The position numbers were made by a program, and so were the translations under genes. A stretch of DNA of 64,000 nucleotides from an uncultured Pseudomonadota bacterium (GTDB taxonomy: Bacteria; Pseudomonadota; Gammaproteobacteria; Burkholderiales; JALYOK01). The stretch is taken from the NCBI GenBank assembly GCA_902826775.1, contig CADEHE010000010.1, positions 33,949-97,948 on the forward strand, read 5' to 3'. Numbering within the stretch: position 1 is the first letter of the stretch; every line of letters starts with the position of its first letter. Under the pieces are notes generated by a model, which had not been told where the DNA came from, ran no database searches, and saw nothing but the letters and a program-made list of their open reading frames with translations. Shown piece after piece: positions 8,895-18,301 of this stretch.

Positions 8895-10114
8895 GTGGTT
8901 GCGGTCTTGGGTTTTTTCTTGCTGGCGCTGGCGCGCTGCAACTTCGCGATGTGTTCGATGAGTTGCCGTGCAAGCACGCGCTTCGGTGCGCGCTGCAGGT
9001 GATGCTCGCCGGCATCATCGAACAGAACGAGTTCGTTGTCGTCGCTGCCCATGGCGCTTTGCACTAAATTGGCGGCGAGCAATGGAATGTTTTTCCGCTT
9101 GCGCTTTTCTTGCGCGTACTCGCGCATGTTTTCGCTTTCGGCCGCGAAGCCGACGCAAAACGGCGCGTTGGGCAAACTCGCCACGTGGGCGAGGATGTCT
9201 TTGGTCGGTTCCAGTTCGAGCGTGAGCGGTTGATTCGCTTTCTTGATTTTGGTCGCGCTCGGCTGCTTGACGGTGTAGTCCGCAACGGCAGCGACACTCA
9301 CAAAAACATCCGCTCGCGCAACTTCGCGCTGCACGGCGTCGAACATTTCTTGCGCGCTGGCGACTCGGATTACGTTCGCACCGCTCGGTGCGCTCAGGTG
9401 CGTCGGCCCCGACACCAAGGTCACGCTGGCGCCCGCGTCGAGCGCAGCCTGTGCGACTGCATAACCCATCTTGCCGGAACTCATATTGGTGATGGCGCGC
9501 ACCGTGTCGATACGCTCTAGCGTCGGGCCGGCAGTCACCAGTATATGCTGATCCTTAAGGATGGGAGCGGCATACAACGCCATACACTCCGAGAGTAGCT
9601 GTTGCGCCTCGAGCATGCGGCCCTTGCCGACTTCGCCGCAGGCCTGGTCGCCTGCCGCCGGGCCCAGCACGCGCACACCGTCGGCTTGCAGCTGCGCGAT
9701 GTTGCGCAGGTTCGCGGGCTGCTCCCACATCTGGCGATTCATGGCCGGTGCGACCAGCAGCGGGCATTCGCGCGCCAGGCACAGCGTCGACAGCAAATCG
9801 TCCGCCAATCCGTGCGCGAGCTTGGCGATGAAATCCGCGCTGGCAGGCGCAACCAGGATCGCGTCGCACTCGCGCGAGAGATCGATGTGCGCCATGTTAT
9901 TGCCGATGCGCGCATCCCAAAGATCGCTGTACACGCTCTCGCCGGAGAGCGCTTGCAGCGTAACCGGCGTGATAAACTGCCTCGCCGCTTGCGTCATGAC
10001 GACATGCACGGCGATGTTTTGTTGCACGAGCAGCCGCGTGAGTTCAGCCGATTTGTACGCCGCAATTCCTCCGGTGATGCCCAGCAGAATGCGGCGCGCG
10101 TTCGCTTCTTTCAT
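8891..10114 (-). CDS. coaBC: bifunctional phosphopantothenoylcysteine decarboxylase/synthetase
   Basis: CoaBC makes phosphopantothenoylcysteine (CTP-dependent) and decarboxylates it to phosphopantetheine in coenzyme A synthesis. The N-terminal flavoprotein domain begins [19 protein letters not shown] and has the APAMNRQMW substrate motif and the Cys of [10 protein letters not shown]. The synthetase half starts near [13 protein letters not shown] and contains [10 protein letters not shown] and FAAES. The start at 10114 puts the flavoprotein motif near the N-terminus; an upstream in-frame start at 10159 would add 15 residues. Divergent from radC, with about 70 bases between. Confidence 0.96.
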   Translation of the reverse strand: MKEANARRILLGITGGIAAYKSAELTRLLVQQNIAVHVVMTQAARQFITPVTLQALSGESVYSDLWDARIGNNMAHIDLSRECDAILVAPASADFIAKLAHGLADDLLSTLCLARECPLLVAPAMNRQMWEQPANLRNIAQLQADGVRVLGPAAGDQACGEVGKGRMLEAQQLLSECMALYAAPILKDQHILVTAGPTLERIDTVRAITNMSSGKMGYAVAQAALDAGASVTLVSGPTHLSAPSGANVIRVASAQEMFDAVQREVARADVFVSVAAVADYTVKQPSATKIKKANQPLTLELEPTKDILAHVASLPNAPFCVGFAAESENMREYAQEKRKRKNIPLLAANLVQSAMGSDDNELVLFDDAGEHHLQRAPKRVLARQLIEHIAKLQRASASKKKPKTATT

Positions 10115-10184
10115 ATGCCGCCGGATTCTACGCCAATGGCTCGGAACTGGCGATTGCAATAGCCCGGCGCTACCTGTCTAAAGT

Positions 10185-10859
10185 ATGCCGATCAAAGACT
10201 GGCCCGAAGGTGAGCGTCCGCGCGAGAAACTGCTCAAGCAAGGCGCGCAGGCGCTTTCCGATGCGGAACTGCTGGCGATCTTCTTGCGTACCGGCATGCA
10301 GGGCAAAACGGCGGTCGATCTTGCGCGCGAGTTGCTGGCACGCTTTGGCAACTTGGGCGCGCTATTTGCGGCGGCGGAGCAAGAGTTTTGCAGCCAGCCG
10401 GGGCTGGGTCCCGCCAAGTACGTGCAACTGCAGGCGGTGCTGGAATTGGCGCGGCGCAGCTTGAACGAAACGTTGGCGAGCGGCGACGCGCTCACTTCAC
10501 CCAATGCTGTGCGCGATTTTCTGCGGCTGACGCTGCGCGCGCGCGAACAAGAAGTTTTTTACTGCGTGTTTCTGGACGCGCAGAACCGCGTCATTGTCGG
10601 CGAGGAACTGTTTCGCGGCACGCTCACGCAAACCAGCGTCTATCCGCGCGAAGTGGTGCGCCGCGCGCTGCAGCACAACGCCGCCGCGCTGATCCTGGCG
10701 CATAACCATCCATCCGGCGCGGCCGAGGCCTCTCAGGCGGATCGCGCATTGACGCGTGTGCTGTGCGACGCCTTGAAGCTGGTCGATGTGAAAGTTCTGG
10801 ATCATTTCATCGTCGCGCAGTCGCAGATTCTGTCGTTTGCGGAGCGCGGCTGGTTATAG
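10185..10859 (+). CDS. radC: RadC-family JAMM-domain protein
   Basis: This 224-residue protein has an N-terminal helix-hairpin-helix region ([26 protein letters not shown]) and a C-terminal RadC/MPN domain with the JAMM-like metal motif [14 protein letters not shown]. The role of RadC remains uncertain despite its historical DNA-repair name. Position directly upstream of rpmB-rpmG and opposite coaBC-dut is the standard proteobacterial arrangement. Confidence 0.93.
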   Translation: MPIKDWPEGERPREKLLKQGAQALSDAELLAIFLRTGMQGKTAVDLARELLARFGNLGALFAAAEQEFCSQPGLGPAKYVQLQAVLELARRSLNETLASGDALTSPNAVRDFLRLTLRAREQEVFYCVFLDAQNRVIVGEELFRGTLTQTSVYPREVVRRALQHNAAALILAHNHPSGAAEASQADRALTRVLCDALKLVDVKVLDHFIVAQSQILSFAERGWL

Positions 10860-10895
10860 CCCGTGCGCGCGGTGAGATCCTCGGGCTCGCGGTGT

Positions 10896-10925
10896 TTGAC
10901 TGAATTGGCCTATATGTGATGTAAT
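10896..10925 (+). promoter_or_regulatory. candidate sigma-70 promoter for rpmB-rpmG
   Basis: TTGACT (10896-10901) and TGTAAT (10920-10925) are separated by 18 bases, 26 bases ahead of the rpmB ATG. Both boxes match consensus at five of six positions. Predicted from sequence only. Confidence 0.55.
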
Positions 10926-10951
10926 TACCGGCTGTCCGATTGGAGTTTTGT

Positions 10952-11188
10952 ATGGCCAAGCACTGTCCGATTACGGGGAAAGCCCCGATGCTGGGAAACA
11001 ACGTTTCCCACGCCAACAATAAAACCCGGCGCCGCTTCCTGCCCAACCTGCAGTACCGCCGTTTTTGGGTGGAAAGTCAGAACCGCTGGGTGCGTATGCG
11101 CGTTTCCAACGCCGGTTTGCGCATGATCGATAAGATTGGCATCGAGGCCGTGTTGGCCGATCTCGAGCGCCAAGGCGTCAAGGTCTAA
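10952..11188 (+). CDS. rpmB: 50S ribosomal protein L28
   Basis: The 78-residue product begins [20 protein letters not shown] and has the conserved [11 protein letters not shown] segment of L28, a component of the large ribosomal subunit. The ATG at 10952, with TTGGAG upstream, is preferred to an in-frame TTG at 10940. It is followed after 12 bases by rpmG. Confidence 0.97.
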   Translation: MAKHCPITGKAPMLGNNVSHANNKTRRRFLPNLQYRRFWVESQNRWVRMRVSNAGLRMIDKIGIEAVLADLERQGVKV

Positions 11189-11200
11189 AGAGGGGGAGTT

Positions 11201-11356
11201 ATGCGTGAGAAAGTGAAAATGGAGTCGACGGCCGGTACCGGCCATTTTTACACGACCACCAAGAACAAGAAAACTACGACCGAGAAGTTGGAGATGAAGA
11301 AATACGATCCGGTCGCGCGCAAGCACGTTGCTTACAAAGAAACTAAACTAAAGTAA
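11201..11356 (+). CDS. rpmG: 50S ribosomal protein L33
   Basis: A 51-residue frame starts at an ATG preceded by GAGGGGGAG and encodes [20 protein letters not shown] followed by [22 protein letters not shown] in sequence, the classical L33. It lacks the paired zinc cysteines, so it is the Cys-free form. It closes the rpmB-rpmG unit, with an intrinsic terminator 25 bases downstream. Confidence 0.96.
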   Translation: MREKVKMESTAGTGHFYTTTKNKKTTTEKLEMKKYDPVARKHVAYKETKLK

Positions 11357-11380
11357 CAAGTGCGCTAGGTAAGTAAGTAA

Positions 11381-11404
11381 AAAACCCGCCGGTAGGCGGG
11401 TTTT
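11381..11404 (+). terminator. intrinsic terminator of rpmB-rpmG
   Basis: AAAACCCGCC pairs with GGCGGGTTTT around a GGTA loop, and the run continues TTTTTGTTTTTG. A textbook rho-independent terminator. It may act in both directions, since the desaturase gene ends at 11430 on the other strand. Confidence 0.93.
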
Positions 11405-11429
11405 TGTTTTTGTAGAGGCCAGGGCAGGT

Positions 11430-12608
11430 TTACGCGCTTTGCGGCTTCTGCGTGTAGCTGCGCAAGTGGCGCGAAAAATCCTGCAGCGCCTTGATGCCGC
11501 TCGCCTCCGCGCGGCGACACCAATCGTTCAACTGTTTCACCAGCTGTTCGTGACTGAGGTTGGAGCGGCCCCACAATCCGCCGAGTTCCTGCCGCATCGC
11601 GTAGACGGTGGCCAATACCTTGCTCGAAGTCAGCATTTGCTGCAGCGGCGCGCGCGCGGATTCCGGCAGTTGCGCGGCGTCAAGGTGTAGCCATTGCTTG
11701 ACGCTGGTGGACAGATGCACGCGACCGCGCAGCTTGCCAATCTCTTCCGCGCAGGTCGATTTCAACTGCGAGGCAAACTTTGCTAATACGTCGTAGCGGT
11801 GCGTGATGATGGCTTGCAGCGTCTGCTGGTCGCATTGCTCCTTGGGGGCGCTCATGACGATCTTGGGCGCCACGCGCTTGACCGTCGCGAGGCCGAAGAA
11901 CCGCATGATCGAGATATACAACCAACCGATGTCAAATTCGTACCAGCGGTTGGAGAATTTCGCCGAGCTTGGGTAAGCATGGTGGTTATTGTGCAGCTCT
12001 TCACCACCGATGATGATGCCCCAGGGAATAATGTTGGTGCTCGCGTCGTCAGCTTGGAAGTTACGGTAACCCCAAAAGTGAGCCACGCCATTGATGACAC
12101 CCGCTGCCCAAAACGGGATCCAAATCATCTGCACTGCCCAGATTGTCAAACCGATCGGGCCGAACAGCACCAGATTGGTAATCAGCATGGCGATCACGCC
12201 CCAGTTATGGCGCGGGGTGTAAAGCTTGCGCTCGATCCAGTCGTCCGGCGTGCCTTTGCCGTACTTTTCCAGCGTTTCCTTGTTTTCGGATTCGGCACGA
12301 TACAGTTCAGCGCCTTCCCACAGCACTTTTCGCAACCCAAGTACTTGCGGGCTATGCGGGTCTTCCGCAGTTTCGCAGCGGGCGTGATGCTTGCGGTGTA
12401 TGGCCACCCACTCTTTGGTGTTCATGCCGGTGGTCATATAGAGCCAGAAGCGGAAAAAATGGCTGACCACTGGGTGCAAATCAAGGCCGCGATGGCACTG
12501 GTTGCGATGGAGATAAATGGTGACGGCGGCGATGGTAATGTGGGTAAATACCAGCGCAACAACGATGTAGCCCCACCAGGGCAGATCAAAAAGCCCTAAA
12601 TTCAACAA
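11430..12608 (-). CDS. membrane fatty-acid (acyl) desaturase
   Basis: A 392-residue di-iron desaturase of the stearoyl-CoA/acyl-lipid delta-9 type. Three histidine boxes are visible: HRNQCH (34-39), HRKHH (near 71-75) and HNNHH (near 200). Hydrophobic stretches lie at the N-terminus and around residues 135-175. It would introduce cis double bonds into membrane fatty acids, using O2 and an electron donor. The C-terminal 120 residues after the last transmembrane region form a long cytosolic extension, as in betaproteobacterial members. Convergent with rpmG. Confidence 0.92.
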   Translation of the reverse strand: MLNLGLFDLPWWGYIVVALVFTHITIAAVTIYLHRNQCHRGLDLHPVVSHFFRFWLYMTTGMNTKEWVAIHRKHHARCETAEDPHSPQVLGLRKVLWEGAELYRAESENKETLEKYGKGTPDDWIERKLYTPRHNWGVIAMLITNLVLFGPIGLTIWAVQMIWIPFWAAGVINGVAHFWGYRNFQADDASTNIIPWGIIIGGEELHNNHHAYPSSAKFSNRWYEFDIGWLYISIMRFFGLATVKRVAPKIVMSAPKEQCDQQTLQAIITHRYDVLAKFASQLKSTCAEEIGKLRGRVHLSTSVKQWLHLDAAQLPESARAPLQQMLTSSKVLATVYAMRQELGGLWGRSNLSHEQLVKQLNDWCRRAEASGIKALQDFSRHLRSYTQKPQSA

Positions 12609-12641
12609 GTTAGCACTCCAGAGCGCAAGTAAAGTTGGTGC

Positions 12642-12669
12642 ATTGTACCCTTTGCACCCTGCCGATCAA
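12642..12669 (-). promoter_or_regulatory. candidate sigma-70 promoter for the desaturase
   Basis: On the minus strand TTGATC (12664-12669) and TACAAT (12642-12647) are 16 bases apart, about 34 bases ahead of the desaturase start codon. The -10 box matches five of six consensus bases. Sequence prediction only. Confidence 0.45.
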
Positions 12670-12721
12670 GTGGCGCAATGTAACCATTCATGAAGTTTAC
12701 AGCGAAAGTGTCCGATTTGGC

Positions 12722-14026
12722 CTAAGGGAATGGGTCTTTAAGGACCCGAATCTCGCGCTGCGGATAGGGTATTTCGACGCCATTTGCTTTGAACTCCCGC
12801 CAAATAGCCTTGAACACCTCCGATTTCAACGGAGCCGACCCCTGCTCGGGATCGGCGATCCAGAGCAATAGTTCCAGATCGATACCGCTGTCCGCAAACG
12901 CTTTGATCACAGCAATCGGTGCTGGATCGCTTAGAACCCTCGCCTGGCTGCGTCCGGCGTCTTCCATAATGCGCATGGCCGTGTCGACGTTACTCTGGTA
13001 ACTGACTTGCACTGGGAGTTTCAGCAGCAGGCGGCGATCACTCGCCGATTGGTTGACGACGGTATCAGTAATAAAAGTTTCGTTTGGAATGATTGCCTCG
13101 GTGCCGTCGAGCCCACGCACCACGGTGTAGCGCGCGTTGATGCGCGCGACCACGCCTTGCCGATCATCCACCGTCACGACGTCACCGATGCGTATCGAGC
13201 GCTCCAGCAAGATGATGAAGCCACTCACATAATTACTCGCAACTTTCTGTAGCCCAAAGCCGACGCCAACGCCGAGCGCGCCGCCGAACACCGACAGAGC
13301 GGTGATGTCGATGCCGACCAGCGGCAGAGCTATAAGCACGGCCAAGAACAGCAATACCGTGCGCAGGATCTTTGCCAGTGCAGCGCGCAGGCTCAAGTCC
13401 ACGCTCGACTGCGCCATGATCCGAGCTTCGAGGAAGCGGCTGAGCCAAAGCGCAACGACGATGGTCAGCGCCGCTGCTGCGAGCAATTGCAACACGAGCA
13501 ATAGGGAGATTTGTTGCGACCCAATGCTTATGCTCAGCGCTTCGAGTTGCTGCCGTAGGCGCGGCAACAAGCCAAATAAATGCAGTACCACCGCGAGCCA
13601 GACAATCGTTGCAATGAGCCGCTCCGATGCGCGCAATAGAGCGTTCGGCGGGAACGCGCGCTGCAGCGCATGCACCAGCAAACGCACCAGCGCGTAGGTC
13701 AGCGCCAGCGTCGAGGCGAGGTCGATCAAGGGGGTGGCAAGCTCGCGCGCAACCATTACGCTGCGCGCGACGGCGAGCAGCATAAAGGCGAGAATCGGGA
13801 TGATGATCCCAACCCAGCCGCCGCGCGGTTGCACGCGCTCGGCGAGCTTGTCCTCTGCAGGGCGCTCAGCGAGCGCGCGCCAAGCCGGTGAGCGCAGCAG
13901 CAACTTTGCCATGAGATAGGCCAACGCCAACGCGCCACATACGATCGCCGCTTGGACTAGCAGGTGCGGGTCGCGTGGATTTTGCAGCAGCTGCGTCAGC
14001 TCATCTGCCAGTGACAGCGATTTCAT
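12722..14026 (-). CDS. MscS-family mechanosensitive ion channel
   Basis: This 434-residue inner-membrane protein has about six to seven hydrophobic helices. The conserved pore helix and beta domain are GGALGVGVGFGLQKVASNYVSG (in two parts, near residues 245-267), then ERSIRIGDVVTV and the loop GLDGTEAIIPN. It would open under membrane tension to release solutes during hypo-osmotic shock. Its length places it among the medium-size MscS proteins with extra N-terminal helices. It lies upstream of the desaturase on the same strand, with 113 bases between. Confidence 0.9.
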   Translation of the reverse strand: MKSLSLADELTQLLQNPRDPHLLVQAAIVCGALALAYLMAKLLLRSPAWRALAERPAEDKLAERVQPRGGWVGIIIPILAFMLLAVARSVMVARELATPLIDLASTLALTYALVRLLVHALQRAFPPNALLRASERLIATIVWLAVVLHLFGLLPRLRQQLEALSISIGSQQISLLLVLQLLAAAALTIVVALWLSRFLEARIMAQSSVDLSLRAALAKILRTVLLFLAVLIALPLVGIDITALSVFGGALGVGVGFGLQKVASNYVSGFIILLERSIRIGDVVTVDDRQGVVARINARYTVVRGLDGTEAIIPNETFITDTVVNQSASDRRLLLKLPVQVSYQSNVDTAMRIMEDAGRSQARVLSDPAPIAVIKAFADSGIDLELLLWIADPEQGSAPLKSEVFKAIWREFKANGVEIPYPQREIRVLKDPFP

Positions 14027-14056
14027 GGCCGGTGCGTGTTTGCCGCCGCCGCGCGA

Positions 14057-14617
14057 TCAATCCAATCGCGTCGAGTGTGCGCGGTGTCGCTGCCAATTTT
14101 CGCGGTAGCGCTGCGCGAGCGCGGCATTGGCGCGAATAAAGAGTACGTTCTCCGCATTTTTGCGTTGCGCGGCCTGAGTGAAATTGAAACTGCCGGTTAT
14201 TACAGTGCTATCTTCGCTTTGTGCGTCAATGATAATCACTTTATTGTGTGCCGCGGCGTGCTTTGCATCGAGCGCGACCGGGATGCCCGCAGCGACCAAA
14301 TCGCGCGCCACAAACGCCGCGCCTTTTTCGAACTGCTCCCGATCGATCAGCACATCGACGCGAATGCCGCGTGCGCGGGCACGCTGCAGCGCGCGTGCGA
14401 TCTGATTATTGGTGAAGCTAAACGCCTGCACCAGCACTTCGGATTTAGCGCGTTGCACCGCGGCGATGATCGCGCCGGCGGCGTCGTCGCCCGGCGTGAA
14501 CAGAGCTTGCACCGATGCCTGTTCGGCGGCGGAGATAGGCGGGGCAGCGTGAGCGCTTGCGCCCGCAAACATCAAGCACATGCTAAACGCGCTGAAACGC
14601 TGCGGCAAAGAAACCAT
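14057..14617 (-). CDS. exported phospholipase D-family nuclease-like protein
   Basis: A 186-residue protein with a signal peptide ending near ASAHA and one HKD motif, HNKVIIID followed by TGSFNFTQAA, as in the small single-HKD endonuclease Nuc that acts as a dimer. It would cleave phosphodiester bonds in DNA or lipids in the periplasm. The ATG at 14617 overlaps the end of the upstream methyltransferase gene by 35 bases; a second ATG at 14581 avoids the overlap but leaves a shorter signal peptide without basic residues. Confidence 0.85.
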   Translation of the reverse strand: MVSLPQRFSAFSMCLMFAGASAHAAPPISAAEQASVQALFTPGDDAAGAIIAAVQRAKSEVLVQAFSFTNNQIARALQRARARGIRVDVLIDREQFEKGAAFVARDLVAAGIPVALDAKHAAAHNKVIIIDAQSEDSTVITGSFNFTQAAQRKNAENVLFIRANAALAQRYRENWQRHRAHSTRLD

Positions 14618-15836
14618 CGGTACTGTGCGTTATGGGAGACACCCTAAGGTATAAATCGGGAAAGCTTATCGAACAATTCTCTCCGATGATATCTCCGGCA
14701 GGTATCTGGGTAAACTGCGGATTGGCGGTGTGCCAAGCGGTGACGATGTCCTCGTTCTCCTCGGTCAAGAAGCTACAGGTCGCATAGACCAGACGCCCGC
14801 CGGGCCGAACCAAGTTCGCGGCACTAGCGAGGATCGCGGCTTGTTTCTGCTTCAGTTGCTCGATGTCTTCCGGGTGTTGACGCCATTTCATGTCCGGATT
14901 GCGGCGCAGCGTGCCCAGGCCGCTGCACGGCGCATCGATGAGCACGCGATCGGCTTTGCCGTGCAGACGCTTGAGCTTGGGATCACGCTCGCTGTCGATG
15001 TGCATCGGCTGCACGTTTGTCAGCTGCGAGCGCTTGAGCCGAGGGTGCAGTTGTTCGAGGCGTTTGGCATCGACATCGAGCGCGAAGATTTGCCCTTGTG
15101 CGCGCATCAGCGCGCCCAGCATCAAAGTCTTGCCGCCCGCACCGGCGCAGAAATCCACCACGGTTTCGCCGCGTTTAGGCGCAACCAGCAGTGGCAACAA
15201 TTGGCTGCCCTCGTCTTGCACTTCGACTTTCCCGGACAGGTAAAGCGGGTGCTTATTGATGGCAGGCTTGGTCTTCAGGCGCACGCCGTAAGGTGAGTAG
15301 GGCGTTGCCTGCGCTTCGATGCCATCCGCGGCGAAAGTGCTCAGCACTTCCTCGCGCGTCGCCAGCATGTCGTTGACGCGCATATCCAAGGGCGCCGGTT
15401 GCTGCAACGCGCGCGCCAAGCGGACGATCTCCGCATCCGGCCAAGATGTGCGTAGCCGCGCGATGAGCCAATCGGGAAACTCCGTTTCCAGCTCGATCGA
15501 CGCGGGCGGATCACTGCGCGCTTTCAGCTCGCGCAAAAAGGCCACATCCTGCGCGCGCAGCACCGATTCCAATTCACGCACGCTTACACCGCGCAACTTG
15601 ACCATTGCTCCAAGCGCGTACTGTCGCGGCGAGGCTTCGCCCAAGAGCGTGTCAAGCAAGCGCTTGCGGCGCAAGCAGGCGAATACCGTTTCGGCGATGA
15701 CGCCGCGCTCGCGCGGCCCGAGCTGCGGGTTGTTGCGAAAGAACACGCGCAGCGCGGTGTCGGACGGCAGCGTGAGCGGCAGCACGACATTGAAGGCCTC
15801 GGTGAGTTGATCGATGAAACGCGGCGTGAAGCGCAT
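14583..15836 (-). CDS. RsmB/NOP-type SAM-dependent RNA methyltransferase
   Basis: The 417-residue protein has a SAM-binding motif VDFCAGAGGKTL, motif IV DAPCSGLGTLRRNPD and motif VI YATCSF, whose two cysteines are the catalytic pair of RNA cytosine-5 methyltransferases. The N-terminal part is shorter and different from the NusB-like domain of E. coli RsmB. It is the standalone homologue found downstream of purN and DUF3108 genes in betaproteobacteria. The likely substrate is rRNA, but the target site is not evident. Confidence 0.9.
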   Translation of the reverse strand: MRFTPRFIDQLTEAFNVVLPLTLPSDTALRVFFRNNPQLGPRERGVIAETVFACLRRKRLLDTLLGEASPRQYALGAMVKLRGVSVRELESVLRAQDVAFLRELKARSDPPASIELETEFPDWLIARLRTSWPDAEIVRLARALQQPAPLDMRVNDMLATREEVLSTFAADGIEAQATPYSPYGVRLKTKPAINKHPLYLSGKVEVQDEGSQLLPLLVAPKRGETVVDFCAGAGGKTLMLGALMRAQGQIFALDVDAKRLEQLHPRLKRSQLTNVQPMHIDSERDPKLKRLHGKADRVLIDAPCSGLGTLRRNPDMKWRQHPEDIEQLKQKQAAILASAANLVRPGGRLVYATCSFLTEENEDIVTAWHTANPQFTQIPAGDIIGENCSISFPDLYLRVSPITHSTDGFFAAAFQRV

Positions 15837-15881
15837 GGGCAGCGCTGCGGTTTGAGCGGCGCGCTTGCAACGAGAAGGGCG

Positions 15882-16946
15882 CTATTCTACCCGGATGTTG
15901 GTTGCAACTTGCTCGATGACGCTGCCCTTTTCCGATACGCGTATTTTCACCGGCAGATGATGGCTACTCGGGGCAAGCCAAACTTCGATGCTGCGCTCGC
16001 CCTGCGCATCGCGCGGTCGCAGGTGCAGCGTTTCCAGGTCGACGCCGCCGATCCGGATAGTCTCGCGGCCCGCCACTTCGTACTCGAGGCTTTCCACCTT
16101 GCGTCCCGTCGAAGGGGGGCCGCCGATGGTGCCGGCGGCGGGTGGTTCGATCGTGAACTGAAACAAGAAACTCAGCAAATCGCCCGTTTTGTCGCCGCGA
16201 GCAGGGGGGGTAGCCGCAGCGGGCGCGTCGGCGGCACGGTCAGGTGCTGAGCGTGCCGCCGCCTCGGCGCCGCCACTGTCTGCGCGGGGCGTGACTTCGA
16301 ACCGAGCGCCGTCGCGCCGCCAAATGAGTTTCATGCCGCCGAAGGGCGCGCTATCGTCGCCGTGGTGCGTGTCGTAGTCGATCTCCACCACGTTCGGCAG
16401 CGCGCCGAGTAGTTCTCGCGGCGCCGGTACGCTCAACGCGCCGGCAGCCGGGGCAACCGTCGCGTCGGCAATGCTGGTTGGCTGCGGTACGGACTCGGTT
16501 GCCGGGGCTTCTGTTGTGGCCGGCGCATCATCGCTTGTGGCCAATTGTTGCGCCGGCAGCGTCGGTGCTGGAGCGGCGATCTCCGGCGTGGGGGCTCGCG
16601 CTGGTTCAACCGGCGCGATGGGCACTGGCGCGCTCTTGCGTGTTACTGCCGCAGGCTTCGCTTTCGCTTTGCTGGCAAGTTTGCGCGGCGCGGGTAGCGC
16701 TGGCTCGGGCTGCGGCGCGGCGATCGCGGGTTCGACGAGGGCGGCCGCCGGCTGCGTTTGCGTCAAAGTAGCGCTCAAGACGAAGCTGCCCGCGTGAGGC
16801 AGTGCGTTCGGGCGCTGCGTTGTGAACACAACTAAACACAGATGCAGCAAGCTCGACAGCGCCAAGAACTTGAACAACGCCGGACGCCGCTGCGCGTGCG
16901 CCATGGCGAGATCAAAGCCGCGATGCAAATTCGCCCCGCTATTCAC
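15882..16946 (-). CDS. membrane-anchored DUF3108 protein with Pro/Ala-rich linker
   Basis: This 354-residue protein has one N-terminal transmembrane helix (LFKFLALSSLLHLCLVVF). A long low-complexity Ala/Pro/Glu linker follows (about 50-170), then a C-terminal DUF3108 domain ending GGVDLETLHLRPRD and VWLAPSSHHLPVKIRV. The TonB-like layout suggests a periplasmic domain spanning part of the envelope. A second DUF3108 gene lies immediately upstream. Function unknown. Confidence 0.75.
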   Translation of the reverse strand: MNSGANLHRGFDLAMAHAQRRPALFKFLALSSLLHLCLVVFTTQRPNALPHAGSFVLSATLTQTQPAAALVEPAIAAPQPEPALPAPRKLASKAKAKPAAVTRKSAPVPIAPVEPARAPTPEIAAPAPTLPAQQLATSDDAPATTEAPATESVPQPTSIADATVAPAAGALSVPAPRELLGALPNVVEIDYDTHHGDDSAPFGGMKLIWRRDGARFEVTPRADSGGAEAAARSAPDRAADAPAAATPPARGDKTGDLLSFLFQFTIEPPAAGTIGGPPSTGRKVESLEYEVAGRETIRIGGVDLETLHLRPRDAQGERSIEVWLAPSSHHLPVKIRVSEKGSVIEQVATNIRVE

Positions 16947-16956
16947 CGCACAAGCT

Positions 16957-17679
16957 TCAGTTGATGGCGATCGAGCGCAGTACTTGCTCGACGGTGCGGC
17001 CGTCGTCTTTGGCGATCACGCGCACCGGCACAAAGTGGCGGTCTTTATCGACCCACACGTCGTAAGAGGCATCGCTCTTCTCCGTGACGACCTTGGAGAT
17101 ATGGATGGCGTTGATGACGCCGAGCGGAGTCTTGATCTTCTCGTCGCCGATCACGCGGTAAGCGTAGCGCTGCAGCTTTTTGCCGGTGGTCAAATAGAAG
17201 TCAGTGCGGCCGTTGGTTGGCGGTGCGAACAAGAATTGATAAATGAGCGTGAGCGTATCGAGCGTGCCGGGGCGCAGTTCGTGCTCCTCTTGCTTGTCGT
17301 GCTTGCGCAGCGTCAAGATGCCGCTGTCCCAGCCGAAATCGGCGAAGTAAGTCTTCTTCGCGTTGTTGCCTTGGCGCGAAGAGAACGCGACCGGCTTCAA
17401 ACCGTCCGGCGTGATCTGGCCCTTGCTGCTCAACATCAACGGTCCCGGCAGCACCAGCGCGAGCGGCCCGATGGCGCGCGCCACACTTTCGATCGAGTAA
17501 CGCTGATCATCGCGCGAGAACGATTCTTTGACCTCGCCGATGCGCGCGCCGCCGTAATGCAAGTCATACACGGACTCGATGCTGCGCGGCGCGCCGTTCT
17601 GCGCAACTTCACCCGGCGCCGCGGCCATTGGCATGCCGGCGCTGACGAACAAACAAGCCAATAGGAAAACGCGTTGCAT
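16957..17679 (-). CDS. periplasmic DUF3108 protein
   Basis: About 240 residues with a signal peptide (MQRVFLLACLFVSAGMPMAAA) and a complete DUF3108 domain: YDLHYGGARIGEVKESF at the N-terminus, DTLTLIYQFLF in the middle and VWVDKDRHFVPVRV near the end. The start at 17679 places the signal peptide correctly and has GAGAGCC upstream; an upstream frame to 17712 overlaps purN. DUF3108 proteins are thought to be envelope beta-rich proteins of unknown role. Ten bases separate it from its paralogue. Confidence 0.8.
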   Translation of the reverse strand: MQRVFLLACLFVSAGMPMAAAPGEVAQNGAPRSIESVYDLHYGGARIGEVKESFSRDDQRYSIESVARAIGPLALVLPGPLMLSSKGQITPDGLKPVAFSSRQGNNAKKTYFADFGWDSGILTLRKHDKQEEHELRPGTLDTLTLIYQFLFAPPTNGRTDFYLTTGKKLQRYAYRVIGDEKIKTPLGVINAIHISKVVTEKSDASYDVWVDKDRHFVPVRVIAKDDGRTVEQVLRSIAIN

Positions 17680-17689
17680 GAGGCTCTCC

Positions 17690-18295
17690 TTACAGAAACT
17701 GCACTTTGCCATTCGCGTCTAGCTTGACTTTGTTCTGCACGATCCAATCGAGCGCTTGCGGGTAGATAACATGCTCTTGTTCTAGCACACGGGCAGCCAA
17801 ACGGGCCGCATCATCGTCCTCCAGCACCGGCACGGCCGCCTGCACAATGCTCGGGCCGCCGTCCAGCTCGGGCGTGACGAAATGCACCGTTGCCCCGTGC
17901 AGGCTCGCTTTCTCCGCCAGCGCGCGTGCGTGCGTGTGCAAACCCGGATACGCCGGCAGCAGCGACGGATGAATATTAATGAGCCGCCCGCGATAAGCGT
18001 TGACGAATGCCGGAGTGAGCACGCGCATGAAACCGGCTAGCGCGATGACATCTGGCGCGTATGAATCGAGCGCTTGCGCCAGCGCGGCGTCGAACTGCGG
18101 GCGCGTGGCGAAGTCACGATGACAAATGACGCGCGTGGCGATGCCGTGTTCGGCAGCGTAGGCAAGTCCCGCAGCATCCGCTTCGTTGCTGATGACCGCA
18201 ACGACGCGCGCTTGCACCCGTCCGCTTGCGCATGCGGCAACAATCGAGCACATGTTACTGCCGCGGCCGGAGATGAGTATCGCGATTGATTTCAT
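17690..18295 (-). CDS. purN: phosphoribosylglycinamide formyltransferase
   Basis: PurN transfers a formyl group from 10-formyl-THF to GAR in de novo purine synthesis. The 201-residue protein starts KSIAILISGRGSNM and contains NIHPSLLPAYPGLHTH with the catalytic Asn and His, and the HFVTPELDGGP loop with the catalytic Asp. The ATG at 18295 is preferred to a TTG two codons upstream. The 3' end overlaps the longest possible frame of the DUF3108 gene, so the two are probably co-transcribed. Confidence 0.96.
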   Translation of the reverse strand: MKSIAILISGRGSNMCSIVAACASGRVQARVVAVISNEADAAGLAYAAEHGIATRVICHRDFATRPQFDAALAQALDSYAPDVIALAGFMRVLTPAFVNAYRGRLINIHPSLLPAYPGLHTHARALAEKASLHGATVHFVTPELDGGPSIVQAAVPVLEDDDAARLAARVLEQEHVIYPQALDWIVQNKVKLDANGKVQFL

Positions 18296-18301
18296 TGTCA
18301 A

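Noticed and set aside
11799..12599. Long forward frame opposite the desaturase
   Set aside because: Shadow frame; histidine boxes are on the minus strand.
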